Positions 51,280-60,911 of a stretch of DNA of 64,000 nucleotides are shown one piece after another. The translations under genes and the position numbers were made by a program. This stretch comes from CAZAZQ01 sp964489705 (GTDB lineage: Bacteria > Zixibacteria > MSB-5A5 > GN15 > FEB-12), in assembly GCA_964489705.1 (NCBI GenBank), contig CAZAZQ010000011.1, positions 19,283 to 83,282 of the forward strand, given 5' to 3'. The notes beneath the pieces were generated by a model, which saw only the letters and a program-made list of their open reading frames with translations, was not told where the DNA came from and did not search any database. The first letter of the stretch is position 1, and the number at the start of each line of letters is the position of its first letter.

Positions 51280-51608
51280 GAGCTTCGCATTCAAAGGAAT
51301 GCGGGCTCATCGCATTATAAAAAAGACTTCGGACGACACCTTTTCGCATTCCTCGGGATAAAAAATACCCTCTCCGAAAAATGGATGTATTTATTCACGC
51401 CGTTGCCTCTCTATAGAGCGTAAAGGTGTGTCAGAAAAACTACACAAAAGACTACTACCGCATGCTGACTATCCAAGCGGATGGAAATATCCATATCGGC
51501 AAAGGGCTAATCTTTTTCCCGGGGAGGAGGTGAGAGCGCTGAGGAAAACTTTTTTTCTAAGTACTTACCTGTAAGACAACTAAACCAACTCACGTAATTG
51601 GAGGTGAC
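51280..51608. other. Intergenic spacer before the subtilase gene
   Basis: A CGCATTC-AAAG-GAATGCG hairpin (about 51287-51304) lies just after the 2H gene. A GGAGGAGGTG sequence (near 51522) is followed only by a 14-codon frame. No consensus promoter was found for the subtilase gene, and no gene is seen. Confidence 0.4.
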
Positions 51609-54600
51609 ATGCAACGATTTTTACTTATCGGTGCGGTGGTATGCGCAGTCGTACTGCTCACCCTATCCGGCACATTCGCAGAGGTACGCACCGTAAAAGT
51701 CGAACGCCCGTCCGACCTTCCCTCGTACGTCGGCGATGTGCAAGATGAATTCATTGTCGTCCTCAAAGAAAAGGCTATGGCGAAAATCACGCCGATGGCA
51801 GCCGGCTCACATAACGTTTTCAAAAGCATCCCCGAATTTGACGAGTTAGCTGCCCGCTTCGGCGTCACCCGGGTGAAAAAGCAATTTGTCCGCCGGGAAT
51901 TCGTCCCGACCGCTTCGCCCACCGAACGGACGTTGGCTCGGTATTTCAAAGTCAAATTCTCCGAGGGCACTCTGGAAGAGGCGATGGACGCCTATCGCAA
52001 TTGCCCCCTGGTCGATCATGTCGAGCCGATCGGGGTCTTCCTCCTTTCGGCGGAGCCCAACGATCCGTACTTCAAGGATTCCCCGAATCCGGACTTCCCG
52101 TATGACCAGTGGCACTATTGGGACACGTACAGCATTGACGCCGACCAAGCCTGGGACACCGAAACCGGTGACGCTACGGTGGTGGTGGCGATTCTCGACT
52201 CCGGGGTACGGTATTTCCACCTTGACCTCGGCGGTGACCACCCGCAGTGGGGTCCCGACAATCCGCAGACTGACGGCAACATCTGGGTCAACCCGAACGA
52301 AATACCCGGCAACGGCATTGACGACGACAACAACGGCTATGTCGATGACGTTATCGGTTGGGACTTCGTCGAAAGCACGTCGGGAGACTGGCCCTATACG
52401 TGTATCGACCAAGACTGCGGCACCGCTGACAACGACCCCGACGACGGCGACGGCCACGGCACCCATGTGGCGGGAACGGTCGCTGCCATTACCAACAATA
52501 ACCGCATGGTCTCCGGAGTAGCGGGAGGCTGGAGCGACGGCACGACCGGCGGAGCCGGTACTGGCGTCAAGATTATGCCGTTGCGTATCGGCTACCGTGC
52601 CCGGCTGTTTATCTACGAAGTCGGCGTCGCTCGTATGGACTATGCCGCCGAAGCGATGGACTACGTCGCCTGGATGGTTGATCACGGCGTGAATGTCACG
52701 GCGGTCAACTGCTCCTGGGGTTCCAATGATGCCGGCGGCCTTGGTGCGGCGGTATCGAATCTCTTGACCAAAGATGTCTTGATTGTCCACGCTGCCGGTA
52801 ATGATAATGCCGATAGCCCGGATTTCCTCGGCAACCGTGATAGTGTCTTGAACGTGGCGGCAACCGATACCCTCGGCAAAGGCGCCGATTTCACCAATTA
52901 CGGCGCTTGGGTTGACGTGGCCGCGCCGGGCGTGAAAATTCTCAGCACCTATCGCGAACCCGACGATTCCGACCCGGCAAACCACTACATTGCTCTCATG
53001 GACGGCACCTCGCAAGCGACCCCGCACGTCGTCGGCATAGCGGCCCTGCTTGAGTCCTGCAAGCCCGAACTTACCGCCATGGAAAAATTCAACCTCATCG
53101 TAAATAACACCACGCCGTACGACGACACCCGCGATTTGGGAAGCGGTATCGCCAACGCCAAGCTTGCCCTCGATGCGGCTGGTTGTGCCGGTGGTTGCGA
53201 CGTCTCGGCGGACTTCGTCGGCGACCCGACCAGCGGGTGCCCGCCGCTGACGGTCAACTTTACCGACCAGTCGAGCGGTCCGGTGACGTCGTGGGAGTGG
53301 GATTTCGGCGACGGCGGCACCTCGACCGCGCAAAACCCGAGCCATCAGTACCAGAACCCCGGCACGTATGACGTCACTTTGATTGTCTGCTCCGCCAACT
53401 GCTGCGATACCACCACCAAGACGAACTATATCACCGTCAACGACCCGGCGCCGGTGGCTGACTTTGAAGGTTCCCCGACGTCCGGTGAAGCCCCCCTGAC
53501 GGTCAATTTCACCGATCTCTCCACCAACAATCCCACAAGTTGGGATTGGGACTTCGGCGACGGCGGCACCTCGACCGCGCAAAATCCGAGCCACACGTAC
53601 AATGAAGCCGGAACCTACACCGTCACCCTCACGGCGACCAACTCTTGCGGCTCCGACACGGAGACGAAGACCGACTACATCACCGTCACGTGCACCGCTC
53701 CGGTCGCCGACTTCGAAGGCTCTCCCACTTCCGGGGAAGCCCCGCTGACAGTCAACTTTACCGACCTTTCGTCAAACAACCCGACCAGTTGGGAGTGGGA
53801 CTTCGGTGACGGCGGTACCTCGACTGAGCAAAACCCAACCCATACCTACAGCGACTCGGGGCACTACACCGTCACCTTGACGGCGACCAATTCGTGCGGT
53901 TCGGATACCGAAACGAAAGTTGACTACATCACCGTCACCTGCACGGCGCCGGTGGCTGATTTCGAAGGCTCGCCCACTTCCGGCGATGCTCCACTGACGG
54001 TCAACTTCACCGACCTTTCCACCAACAATCCGACGGCGTGGGAGTGGGACTTCGGCGACGGCGGTACCTCGACCGAGCAGAACCCGACTCACACCTATAA
54101 CACTGCCGGAACCTACACCGTTACCCTGACGGCGAGCAATTCCTGCGGCTCTGACACGGAAACAAAGACCGACTACATCACCGTGACGGAACCGCAACAG
54201 GATGTCATGTACGTCAAGAATATTGATGTCACCCGCCAGACCTTCTGGGTCTATGCACGCGGCGTCGCCACTGTAACGATTTACGACAACCAAGGCAATC
54301 CGGTGCAAGACGCCCACGTCTATGGGGTTTTCTCCGGTCCGACTTCCGACAGCCGCGACGGCACCACTAACAGCGACGGACAGGTGACTTTCTATTCGAG
54401 TATCGTCTCTAATCCGTCCGGTGAGTGGTGCTTTGAGGTTACGGACGTAACCAAGAGCGGGTGGACCTATGACCCGAACCAAAACGACGTCACCAAAGCC
54501 TGCGAAAGCGGTCCGGTCTATGCAACCGGTGGCGGCGAAAGTAATGTCTTCTTCGAATCGAGAAATGGAACCGTCCCGCAAGAATTCCACCTCGGACAGA

Positions 54601-54839
54601 ACTTCCCGAACCCGTTCAACCCGGTCACCACGATTGAGCTCTCCTTGCCGAGCGCTTCTCAATGGACGATTACGATTTACAACATCACCGGTCAAGAAAT
54701 CGAGCGCTTCAGCGGCTATAGCAACGCCGGTGTGGTCTCCGTGACGTGGGATGCTTCCGACCAAGCCTCCGGTATCTATCTCTACCGAGCTACTGCAGGA
54801 GAGTTCAGCGAGACCAAAAAAATGCTCTTATTGAAATAA
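51609..54839 (+). CDS. Secreted S8 subtilase with four PKD domains and T9SS sorting tail
   Basis: 1076 residues, GGAGGTGAC ribosome binding site. Signal peptide 1-25; I9-like propeptide to about 135; subtilisin domain with D197 (AILDSGVRYFH), H286 (GHGTHVAG) and S468 (DGTSQATPH). Four PKD domains start near residues 532, 615, 698 and 782 (each about 83 residues; SWEWDFGDGGTSTAQNPSH type, the last three almost the same). A beta-sandwich (Big-like) stretch follows, and a T9SS type A sorting domain from about 981 (NFPNPFNPVTTI ... ATAGEFSETKKMLLLK). It should be exported by Sec and then T9SS, and held at or released from the surface as a protease. Confidence 0.95.
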   Translation: MQRFLLIGAVVCAVVLLTLSGTFAEVRTVKVERPSDLPSYVGDVQDEFIVVLKEKAMAKITPMAAGSHNVFKSIPEFDELAARFGVTRVKKQFVRREFVPTASPTERTLARYFKVKFSEGTLEEAMDAYRNCPLVDHVEPIGVFLLSAEPNDPYFKDSPNPDFPYDQWHYWDTYSIDADQAWDTETGDATVVVAILDSGVRYFHLDLGGDHPQWGPDNPQTDGNIWVNPNEIPGNGIDDDNNGYVDDVIGWDFVESTSGDWPYTCIDQDCGTADNDPDDGDGHGTHVAGTVAAITNNNRMVSGVAGGWSDGTTGGAGTGVKIMPLRIGYRARLFIYEVGVARMDYAAEAMDYVAWMVDHGVNVTAVNCSWGSNDAGGLGAAVSNLLTKDVLIVHAAGNDNADSPDFLGNRDSVLNVAATDTLGKGADFTNYGAWVDVAAPGVKILSTYREPDDSDPANHYIALMDGTSQATPHVVGIAALLESCKPELTAMEKFNLIVNNTTPYDDTRDLGSGIANAKLALDAAGCAGGCDVSADFVGDPTSGCPPLTVNFTDQSSGPVTSWEWDFGDGGTSTAQNPSHQYQNPGTYDVTLIVCSANCCDTTTKTNYITVNDPAPVADFEGSPTSGEAPLTVNFTDLSTNNPTSWDWDFGDGGTSTAQNPSHTYNEAGTYTVTLTATNSCGSDTETKTDYITVTCTAPVADFEGSPTSGEAPLTVNFTDLSSNNPTSWEWDFGDGGTSTEQNPTHTYSDSGHYTVTLTATNSCGSDTETKVDYITVTCTAPVADFEGSPTSGDAPLTVNFTDLSTNNPTAWEWDFGDGGTSTEQNPTHTYNTAGTYTVTLTASNSCGSDTETKTDYITVTEPQQDVMYVKNIDVTRQTFWVYARGVATVTIYDNQGNPVQDAHVYGVFSGPTSDSRDGTTNSDGQVTFYSSIVSNPSGEWCFEVTDVTKSGWTYDPNQNDVTKACESGPVYATGGGESNVFFESRNGTVPQEFHLGQNFPNPFNPVTTIELSLPSASQWTITIYNITGQEIERFSGYSNAGVVSVTWDASDQASGIYLYRATAGEFSETKKMLLLK

Positions 54840-54858
54840 GAGTACCCCCCTTCTTTCC

Positions 54859-54895
54859 ATCCCGGCAGCTTGTTTCGGTTGCCGGGATTTTTTTT
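54859..54895 (+). terminator. Terminator of the subtilase gene
   Basis: ATCCCGGCA (54859-54867), 12-base loop, TGCCGGGAT (54880-54888), then eight T. The T run merges into the -35 of the next promoter. Confidence 0.9.
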
Positions 54896-54921
54896 GACAA
54901 TTTCCTCTCCGGACGTATCTT
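54894..54921 (+). promoter_or_regulatory. Promoter of the small secreted protein gene
   Basis: TTGACA (54894-54899), 16 bases, TATCTT (54916-54921), of the TAnnTT kind; leader about 45 bases with GGAGG before the ATG at 54973. Confidence 0.75.
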
Positions 54922-54972
54922 GCCTGCCAAACCGACAATATAAACCGAAACGTTTATTTTACGGAGGTTCAC

Positions 54973-55407
54973 ATGCGCAAGCTTGTTTTGCTCGTTTGCA
55001 TGGTGACAATGCCGACTTTCCTTCCCCTCACTTCATGGAGCGGGATTCTCCCGAACTGGGAGTCGCCCGACGGAACGCTCGGATTTTTCCCCATCACCAA
55101 CGAAGTTTCCTTGTACGAAAACGTCGACGATGGCGGCAACGACCGCGGCGGGACTTTGCAGATTGTGTCAATCAACTCATTCAAGCTCCTGACGACGTTC
55201 AATTTCGAATTTACCGGCGACTTCAACTGGCGGTATTCCTACCGCGATCCGTTCGACGTCAGTCAAGGGATGAACAACTATGACTATTATTTCGAACTTT
55301 CGCTGGTCAAACCGGTCACGCCGGTGGTAAGTGTGAATATCCAACGCATTGTGTCCACCTTCGAGGAGAAACCGATTAACCAGTTCGGCATCCGCCTGAG
55401 TTTTTGA
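54973..55407 (+). CDS. Small secreted or outer-membrane protein of unknown function
   Basis: 144 residues with a signal peptide (about 1-23). The remainder alternates polar and hydrophobic residues (FNFEFTGDFNWRYSYRDPF, YDYYFELSLVKPV), as in beta strands. It ends ...GIRLSF, with a terminal Phe like many outer-membrane beta-barrel proteins. A single small beta-barrel or beta-sandwich is likely. I do not recognise the family. GGAGG lies 7 bases before the ATG, and it has its own promoter. Confidence 0.75.
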   Translation: MRKLVLLVCMVTMPTFLPLTSWSGILPNWESPDGTLGFFPITNEVSLYENVDDGGNDRGGTLQIVSINSFKLLTTFNFEFTGDFNWRYSYRDPFDVSQGMNNYDYYFELSLVKPVTPVVSVNIQRIVSTFEEKPINQFGIRLSF

Positions 55408-55578
55408 GAACTCTCTGCCCCCTGAAGAAAACATCTAATGGTGTTTTATCCTCTTAAGAGCGGTTGAGAAGTGATTCCCGACCGCCCTTGTTAAAGGGAG
55501 CGGCCTTGGAGTATCTTCAAATGGGGAAGTAAATGGGAGAACGGTCATTCCTAGTTGGGTGAGTAGAAGCGAAGCGCT

Positions 55579-56718
55579 CTATTCGATAAGGCGGCGGGCG
55601 ATTTCGTCGGCGTTGAGGATGCCTTCTTCCGAAAGTTTCAGAGATTCTCCCTCCGGCACCAACTGACCCGATTCCACCAGTTGGCGGTATTGCTCTTTGT
55701 TGAAATACGCTTCCACCGGCACCCCGAACCGCTCTGAAAACTGGGAGCGGCTGATGCCGCGGGAAGTGCGCAGTCCCATGGTGAGCGCTTCGAACATCTG
55801 TTTCTTTGCGTCGGCGGTATCCTCGACATGCGGCATTTTTCGGTCGTTGAGGGTTTCGATGTATGTCTCAATATCGGAGACATTGGCAAACCGTTTTTCA
55901 TTGAGCCAAGACCGAGCCGACGGACCCAAACCGAGGTAATCGTTCCCCTCCCAGTACATCAGGTTGTACCGGCATTCGTGCCCCGGTTTGGCAAAGGAAG
56001 AAACTTCGTAGCGGGTATATCCGGCTTCGATAAGCTGCTCTCCGCCTCCGCGATAGAGGGCGGAGACAAGCTCCGGGTCCGGTTTCTTCAAGGTTCGATT
56101 GACTATCTTGTTTGCCAATTCGGTACCGGCTTTGAGGTCAAGCTGGTAGAAAGAAATATGGGGCGGTTCGAGATCGAGCAGTTGGTCAAGGTCGGCGGAA
56201 AGTATCTTGCTGGTCTGCATCGGGACGCCGTATAACAGGTCGATACTGAAGTCGGCAAAGCCCAATGCGTTGGCATAGTAAACAGCGCGGAAACTGTGGA
56301 ACGGTTCATGGCGGCGGCGGAGCAGTTTGAGTAAGCGGCGGTGGAATGTCTGTACCCCGAACACGGGGCGAGTGACGCCGACGTTTTTGAACGCGCTCAA
56401 CGTTTCCAACGAAGCGGTTTCGGGGTTGAACTCCACCGAAAATTCCACTTCATCGGCGAAAACAAACGTGGTTTGAAGCATCTCCAACCAGCGGGCGAAA
56501 AGGTCAAAATTCGCCAGTGAGGGAGTTCCTCCACCGATGTAGACGGCACTGATGGGAGCGACCGTGGCAGCGAAAGATTGCGCCGCCAACTCCGTTTCCA
56601 AAATCAGAGCGTGAAAAAATCGCCGCTCTCTTTCCCGGTCAAGAGAGACTTGATAAAAGTCACAGTAAGAACACGACGAACGACAAAAGGGGTAATGAAC
56701 GTATAAGCTTAACGACAT
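55579..56718 (-). CDS. hemW: Radical SAM HemW-like protein (coproporphyrinogen III oxidase family)
   Basis: 379 residues from the ATG at 56718, which begins one base after the lepB stop; an upstream in-frame ATG would overlap lepB by 35 bases. The radical SAM motif is CRSSCSYCDF (CxxxCxxC). IGGGTPS (SAM binding) and the C-terminal HemN-like domain are present. HemW proteins deliver haem; without biochemical data HemN activity cannot be excluded, but the length and the extra Cys in CSYC-DF fit HemW. Cytoplasmic. Confidence 0.9.
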   Translation of the reverse strand: MSLSLYVHYPFCRSSCSYCDFYQVSLDRERERRFFHALILETELAAQSFAATVAPISAVYIGGGTPSLANFDLFARWLEMLQTTFVFADEVEFSVEFNPETASLETLSAFKNVGVTRPVFGVQTFHRRLLKLLRRRHEPFHSFRAVYYANALGFADFSIDLLYGVPMQTSKILSADLDQLLDLEPPHISFYQLDLKAGTELANKIVNRTLKKPDPELVSALYRGGGEQLIEAGYTRYEVSSFAKPGHECRYNLMYWEGNDYLGLGPSARSWLNEKRFANVSDIETYIETLNDRKMPHVEDTADAKKQMFEALTMGLRTSRGISRSQFSERFGVPVEAYFNKEQYRQLVESGQLVPEGESLKLSEEGILNADEIARRLIE

Positions 56719-56719
56719 A

Positions 56720-57445
56720 TTACAACGGCGTTCCCAAGCGACTCCAACGGACATGGGAAGGGAAATTGAACAACCCGTACCCTATCCACTGAATCGCATT
56801 GATGAGGTATGGAAACTCCCACTTGGGAGCGTTCGGATCCGGCATCCAGGACCAGTAGATGAAGACGGCTTTGCCGCGGATGTTTTCTTCGGGCACCGGT
56901 CCCCAGAAACGGCTGTCCCGGCTGTCGTCGCGGTTGTCGCCCATGACGAAGTAGTTTCCTTCCGGTACGACATACGGTCCGAAGTTGTCGCGAAACGACA
57001 GGTCACCGGGAATGATGCGCTTGTCGATGTGTTTGGAGTGGATGGGAATTTCCGCCACCTGTCCGTCGACATAGAGCACCTTGTCGGCTATCTGGACGGT
57101 TTGCCCCGGCAGGGCGACAATGCGCTTGATGAAATCCTTGCGCGGATTGTTGGGGTATTTGAAGACGATAATGTCGCCGGTTTGGGGAGAAGTGCCGTAT
57201 TTGTACGCCAACTTATTGACGAAGATATAATCGCCTTCCAGCAGCGTATCTTCCATTGAGGATGAGCTGACCCGGTAGGCGGAGACGACGAAAAACCGCA
57301 ACAAGCCCGCCGCCACCAACGCAATAATCGCCGTTTCGAGATATTCCCGCCACAGCGGTTTATGTTCGCGATGTCGTCGAACTTTTCCAGCTTCCTTTTC
57401 GGCTTCCGCCCGCTGGATATCCTGGATGAGAAAATCCTGATCCAT
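56720..57445 (-). CDS. lepB: Signal peptidase I
   Basis: 241 residues. A cytoplasmic tail rich in charged residues precedes one membrane helix (about 37-54). The catalytic S63 is in SSSSME and K107 in DFIKRIVALPG; the GDNRDDSRDSRFWG box is present. It removes Sec and Tat signal peptides at the outer face of the inner membrane. A TTGCCA-17-TATATT promoter lies upstream, and hemW follows with no gap. Confidence 0.95.
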   Translation of the reverse strand: MDQDFLIQDIQRAEAEKEAGKVRRHREHKPLWREYLETAIIALVAAGLLRFFVVSAYRVSSSSMEDTLLEGDYIFVNKLAYKYGTSPQTGDIIVFKYPNNPRKDFIKRIVALPGQTVQIADKVLYVDGQVAEIPIHSKHIDKRIIPGDLSFRDNFGPYVVPEGNYFVMGDNRDDSRDSRFWGPVPEENIRGKAVFIYWSWMPDPNAPKWEFPYLINAIQWIGYGLFNFPSHVRWSRLGTPL

Positions 57446-57508
57446 ACGTATTCAGTTATCGGTTTCGTTTGGTGATTCTTTAGCGCCAAAAGCGGCTCTA
57501 CACAAGTA

Positions 57509-57537
57509 AATATAAGCCTCTCTTGATGATATGGCAA
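57509..57537 (-). promoter_or_regulatory. Promoter of lepB
   Basis: Minus strand TTGCCA (57537-57532), 17 bases, TATATT (57514-57509); leader about 55 bases. Confidence 0.7.
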
Positions 57538-57667
57538 CGGAATTATGAAAGTAAAGGGTGTAAAGAAGAACCTCATCGGGAGAAAACAAGTTGCGAGACA
57601 ACAACACCACTTATTGTTAAGACTATATTTTGTAATTTTTTGTATAAAGTTTACGATAATTTACATA

Positions 57668-57696
57668 TTGACAAAATATGTTTATATACTTATCTT
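57668..57696 (+). promoter_or_regulatory. Promoter of the XRE-ImmA/PIN pair
   Basis: TTGACA (57668-57673), 17 bases, TATCTT (57691-57696), in very A/T-rich DNA. The leader is only about 20 bases and includes AAAGGAGG. Surrounding A/T palindromic stretches could bind the XRE protein. Confidence 0.75.
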
Positions 57697-57721
57697 GAAA
57701 TTGTAAAGGAGGTAAGCAAGA

Positions 57722-58834
57722 ATGATAACATCAAGTATTGGGGAGAACATCAAAAGAATTAGACTCGAGTTGGATATGACTCAAAGACAAGTGGCAGAAA
57801 AAGCCGGAATATCAGTCCCAACTTATTCTAAGATTGAGTCGGGGAAAGTCTCTCCAAACATGGCAACCTTGTACAAGATATCTGAAGCCTTTGGCGTCGA
57901 AATACAAGACCTTTTGATTCAGGCCCGAGGTCTCAAAGCGGTACGGTTTAGAGCCAAGCAAAAAATGAAAAAACGTGATCAAGTACTTGTGAAAGCGTCG
58001 CGCTGGCTTGAAGATTTTAATTTTCTTCTGCAGCTTGTGGATCATCCAATTGAGTATACCTTGGCGGATCTTCCTTTAGAATTAAAGAAAACCCATCGAA
58101 ACAAAAGGCCTTTGGTTGCTGCCAAAAGAGCGAGAGAGATAATGGGGCTGGACGAGGAAGAGCCAATACATGATATCACTGGGTTGTTTGCAGCCAACGG
58201 TATCAAAATCCTAGCTTATTCTCTGGCATCAAAGGAATTTTTTGGCATGTCTATCGGGGAGTCGGACGGAGGGCCTGCTATAGTGGTAAATGTCTGGGAG
58301 CGAATACCAGTGGAAAGGTGGATATTTAGCGCTGCACATGAACTAGGACATCTTCTACTGCACTTGAATGCTTATGACGTTGAAGTCACAACTGAGGATA
58401 AGCAACAGGAAAAGGAAGCTAACTCCTTCGCAAGTTACTTTTTGATGCCACAAAAAGGGTTTGAAAAGGAATGGGGTGAAACAAGAGGACTCACTCTCTG
58501 GGAGAGAATTCTCAAGGTTAAGCGGATTTACCATGTGAGTTACAAGACTATAATATACCGATTGCGTGACCTGAACGTTTTTGATGAAAGCATCTGGCAA
58601 AAGACAACCATATTTTTGAAGAGCTATTACCAGAAACCCAAAATCCCACAAAACTTTGAACCCGAAGGTCTCAAAAAATACGATTTCGTTACTGACTGGT
58701 TAGAAAGACTCGTCCGAACAGCCGTAGAGAGCGGTGAGATTACCCTAAGTAGAGCGAGTGAAATACTTGGGATTTCTTTGCAAAAGATGAGAGAGACTGC
58801 AGCATCATGGTCGGAGGAAAAAGTTGCTGTATGA
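57722..58834 (+). CDS. XRE helix-turn-helix fused to ImmA/IrrE zinc peptidase
   Basis: 370 residues with AAGGAGG before the ATG. The XRE domain (about 7-62; LDMTQRQVAEKAGISVPTYS, KIESGKVSPN) is followed by a linker and an ImmA/IrrE domain with HEXXH at 206-210 (AAHELGHLLLH) and a downstream Glu (KEANSFASYFLMP). The C-terminal part has a second HTH-like stretch (LSRASEILGISLQKM). Such proteins are often antitoxins or stress-responsive repressor-cleaving proteases. The PIN gene overlaps its last 11 bases. The pair is much more A/T-rich than its neighbours, a sign of transfer. Confidence 0.92.
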   Translation: MITSSIGENIKRIRLELDMTQRQVAEKAGISVPTYSKIESGKVSPNMATLYKISEAFGVEIQDLLIQARGLKAVRFRAKQKMKKRDQVLVKASRWLEDFNFLLQLVDHPIEYTLADLPLELKKTHRNKRPLVAAKRAREIMGLDEEEPIHDITGLFAANGIKILAYSLASKEFFGMSIGESDGGPAIVVNVWERIPVERWIFSAAHELGHLLLHLNAYDVEVTTEDKQQEKEANSFASYFLMPQKGFEKEWGETRGLTLWERILKVKRIYHVSYKTIIYRLRDLNVFDESIWQKTTIFLKSYYQKPKIPQNFEPEGLKKYDFVTDWLERLVRTAVESGEITLSRASEILGISLQKMRETAASWSEEKVAV

Positions 58835-59348
58835 TAGACAGTTTATTGTAGATGCTTGTGTGCTTATCGATTATTGCCATTCTAAGCTCGAAATACTTTC
58901 CCTGTTGTCAAAAGAAATAGCGCGCGTCCACGTTGCTCGCGCCACCTTCAACAAAGTTAAAGACTTAAGCGAAAGTAAGGCGAAAAGATTTCATCTTTTC
59001 ATTGAGACCCCAGAGTTAGAGATAGCCAATACCGCTGTCCAGAATCGAGGCGTTCTTGCCTATGATGATTGGGAGACATTACTCTTAGCAAGGTCGTATA
59101 ACTGGACGTGTATTACAAATGACAAACGCCTTCGTCAAGAGTGCAAAAAAGTGGGTGTCCATTGCTTGTGGGGATTGGAACCGATGAAGGCACTTGTCGA
59201 ACGTCGAATAATCCCAGGATCCGTCGCAAAAAATGTGGCATCTTTAATTAACAACCATAACCCATATTACATTGATAAGAAGATTCTTAAAAGATTTGAG
59301 CAGCAAATCAGAGAGATTGAGGAAAAGTTGCGCCGATCCTCGTCTTAA
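58824..59348 (+). CDS. PIN-domain nuclease-like protein
   Basis: 174 residues, TTG start with GGAGG 6 bases upstream, inside the end of the XRE-ImmA gene; no ATG is available in frame. The PIN fold shows D10 (FIVDACVLIDYC), an acidic centre (AYDDWETLLLARSYNW) and CITNDKRLRQECKKVGV, the usual order of the metal-binding acidic residues. The C-terminal 40 residues form a charged helix. As partner of an XRE-ImmA protein it is probably a toxin-like or stress RNase. Confidence 0.85.
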   Translation: MLYDRQFIVDACVLIDYCHSKLEILSLLSKEIARVHVARATFNKVKDLSESKAKRFHLFIETPELEIANTAVQNRGVLAYDDWETLLLARSYNWTCITNDKRLRQECKKVGVHCLWGLEPMKALVERRIIPGSVAKNVASLINNHNPYYIDKKILKRFEQQIREIEEKLRRSSS

Positions 59349-59548
59349 TTTTCCTCTTGTACGTAGGAGAGGTCGTTTTCTCATTACTTATGAAAATTCT
59401 ATCCAATTCCTACTCGACAGCTTACGAGAGAAAGATAGCCCCTCGTCAAATCGAATTTAATTGTTGCCTTTATTCTTCAAAGTCTCTTTTTCTCTACTGA
59501 GTTGGCACCAAAAATGAATACTGGCTGGCAGCAAATCACAAGACCTAA

Positions 59549-60856
59549 TCAACCAAGGGGCTTCCCTTCCATGTGTTCGGGGAAGGCGGCGGTGATTTTC
59601 ACTTTGACGATTTCTTTGCCGTTGCCGACTTCAAGAGGAAGCTTGACCCGCAGGTAATTATCCGAAATCCCCCAGTAAAAACCCTCCGGAGCCTGTTTGT
59701 GCTCAGCGATAAACTCCAGCGTCTTGCCTATCTGTCGCTGATGAGAACGAAAACGAAGCTCGTTGGAAATACGCGTGAGCACCACGTTTCGCTCTTTGAT
59801 GACGTTGGGGTTTATCTTGTCCGGCATTTCCGCCGCCTCAGTGCCGGGACGATCGGAATAGCTGAAAACGTGGAGATAATCAATAGCACCCGACCGGCAT
59901 ACTTCGATGCTGCGCTCGAAATCTTCATCCGTCTCGCCGGGAAAACCGACGATAACATCGGCGCCGATAATAGTGTTTTCAACAGCTTCCTTGAGCTTGC
60001 TTGCACGTTCGAGGAACTTCTCAGGGGTGTACGGACGACGCATCCGTTTGAGCACCGGCTGGGACCCCGACTGCAACGGGAGGTGGAAGTGCCGGCAGAT
60101 ACGACCTTTCGAGGCAGCGAAAACATCGATAAGCTCGTCTGTCACCGCCTGGGGTTCAATTGAAGAGAGACGAATACGGGCAATGTCGGTTTCGGAAAGT
60201 ATCAATCGGCACAGCCCGGCTAAACTTTTCACCGAGGAACCGGGGTTGGGATCTTTATAGTAGCCCATGTTCACGCCGGTGAGCACAACCTCATTGAAGC
60301 CATGCTCGACGAGGACATTGATTTCCTCAATGATTTCGGAAGCGGGACGGTTGACCAGATTGCCGCGGACTTTGGTAATGATGCAGAAAGAGCATCGCTG
60401 ATTGCACCCGTCGGAAATTTTCATCCATGCCCGGTTCCGCTCGTGAAAATCAAGCGCGCTGGAAGAAGAGCCGGTGTGAGAAGGGGAAGTGAAAAACTCC
60501 GGCAGTTTCTGGGAAAGGATTTCGACGATGGCTTCTTTCTCTTGATTGTTGATAAGGACATCAACCCCATCCATGGCGGCGAGCCGCTCCGGTTCGTTTT
60601 CAACATAACACCCGACCACCACGATCCGGCTGTTGGGGTTCTGACGAACGGCTCGTCGGATTAGGTAGCGGCAGTCGGAATCGGCGCGATGAGTGACGGT
60701 ACAGGTATTGATGATATACAAATCGGCTGCCTCTTGCCCGTGCACCCGCTTGAAACCGAAGGGATGCAAGCGGGCGGCAATCCGTTCGGTTTCATACTGG
60801 TTCAACCGACAGCCGACCGTTTGAAACGAGACTCTCTTTTGCTTGCCGAGTTCCAT
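59549..60856 (-). CDS. mtaB: tRNA t6A37 methylthiotransferase
   Basis: 435 residues of the MiaB-like family. The N-terminal UPF0004 domain has TVGCRLNQYET, INTCTVTHRAD and VVGCYVE (three Cys for the auxiliary cluster). The radical SAM motif is CNQRCSFCII. A short TRAM-like domain closes the protein. The MtaB type (TxGCKxNQYET) fits better than MiaB or RimO. It adds a methylthio group to t6A37 of tRNAs that read ANN codons. Confidence 0.92.
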   Translation of the reverse strand: MELGKQKRVSFQTVGCRLNQYETERIAARLHPFGFKRVHGQEAADLYIINTCTVTHRADSDCRYLIRRAVRQNPNSRIVVVGCYVENEPERLAAMDGVDVLINNQEKEAIVEILSQKLPEFFTSPSHTGSSSSALDFHERNRAWMKISDGCNQRCSFCIITKVRGNLVNRPASEIIEEINVLVEHGFNEVVLTGVNMGYYKDPNPGSSVKSLAGLCRLILSETDIARIRLSSIEPQAVTDELIDVFAASKGRICRHFHLPLQSGSQPVLKRMRRPYTPEKFLERASKLKEAVENTIIGADVIVGFPGETDEDFERSIEVCRSGAIDYLHVFSYSDRPGTEAAEMPDKINPNVIKERNVVLTRISNELRFRSHQRQIGKTLEFIAEHKQAPEGFYWGISDNYLRVKLPLEVGNGKEIVKVKITAAFPEHMEGKPLG

Positions 60857-60911
60857 GGCAAATAATATAACATATTTTGCCGGGATGGGGACGGGTAATT
60901 TGGTCGTCCCC

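Noticed and set aside
51846..53594. 582-codon open frame on the minus strand
   Set aside because: Antisense to the subtilase/PKD gene and composed of repeats that mirror the PKD repeats; no ribosome binding site or domain.
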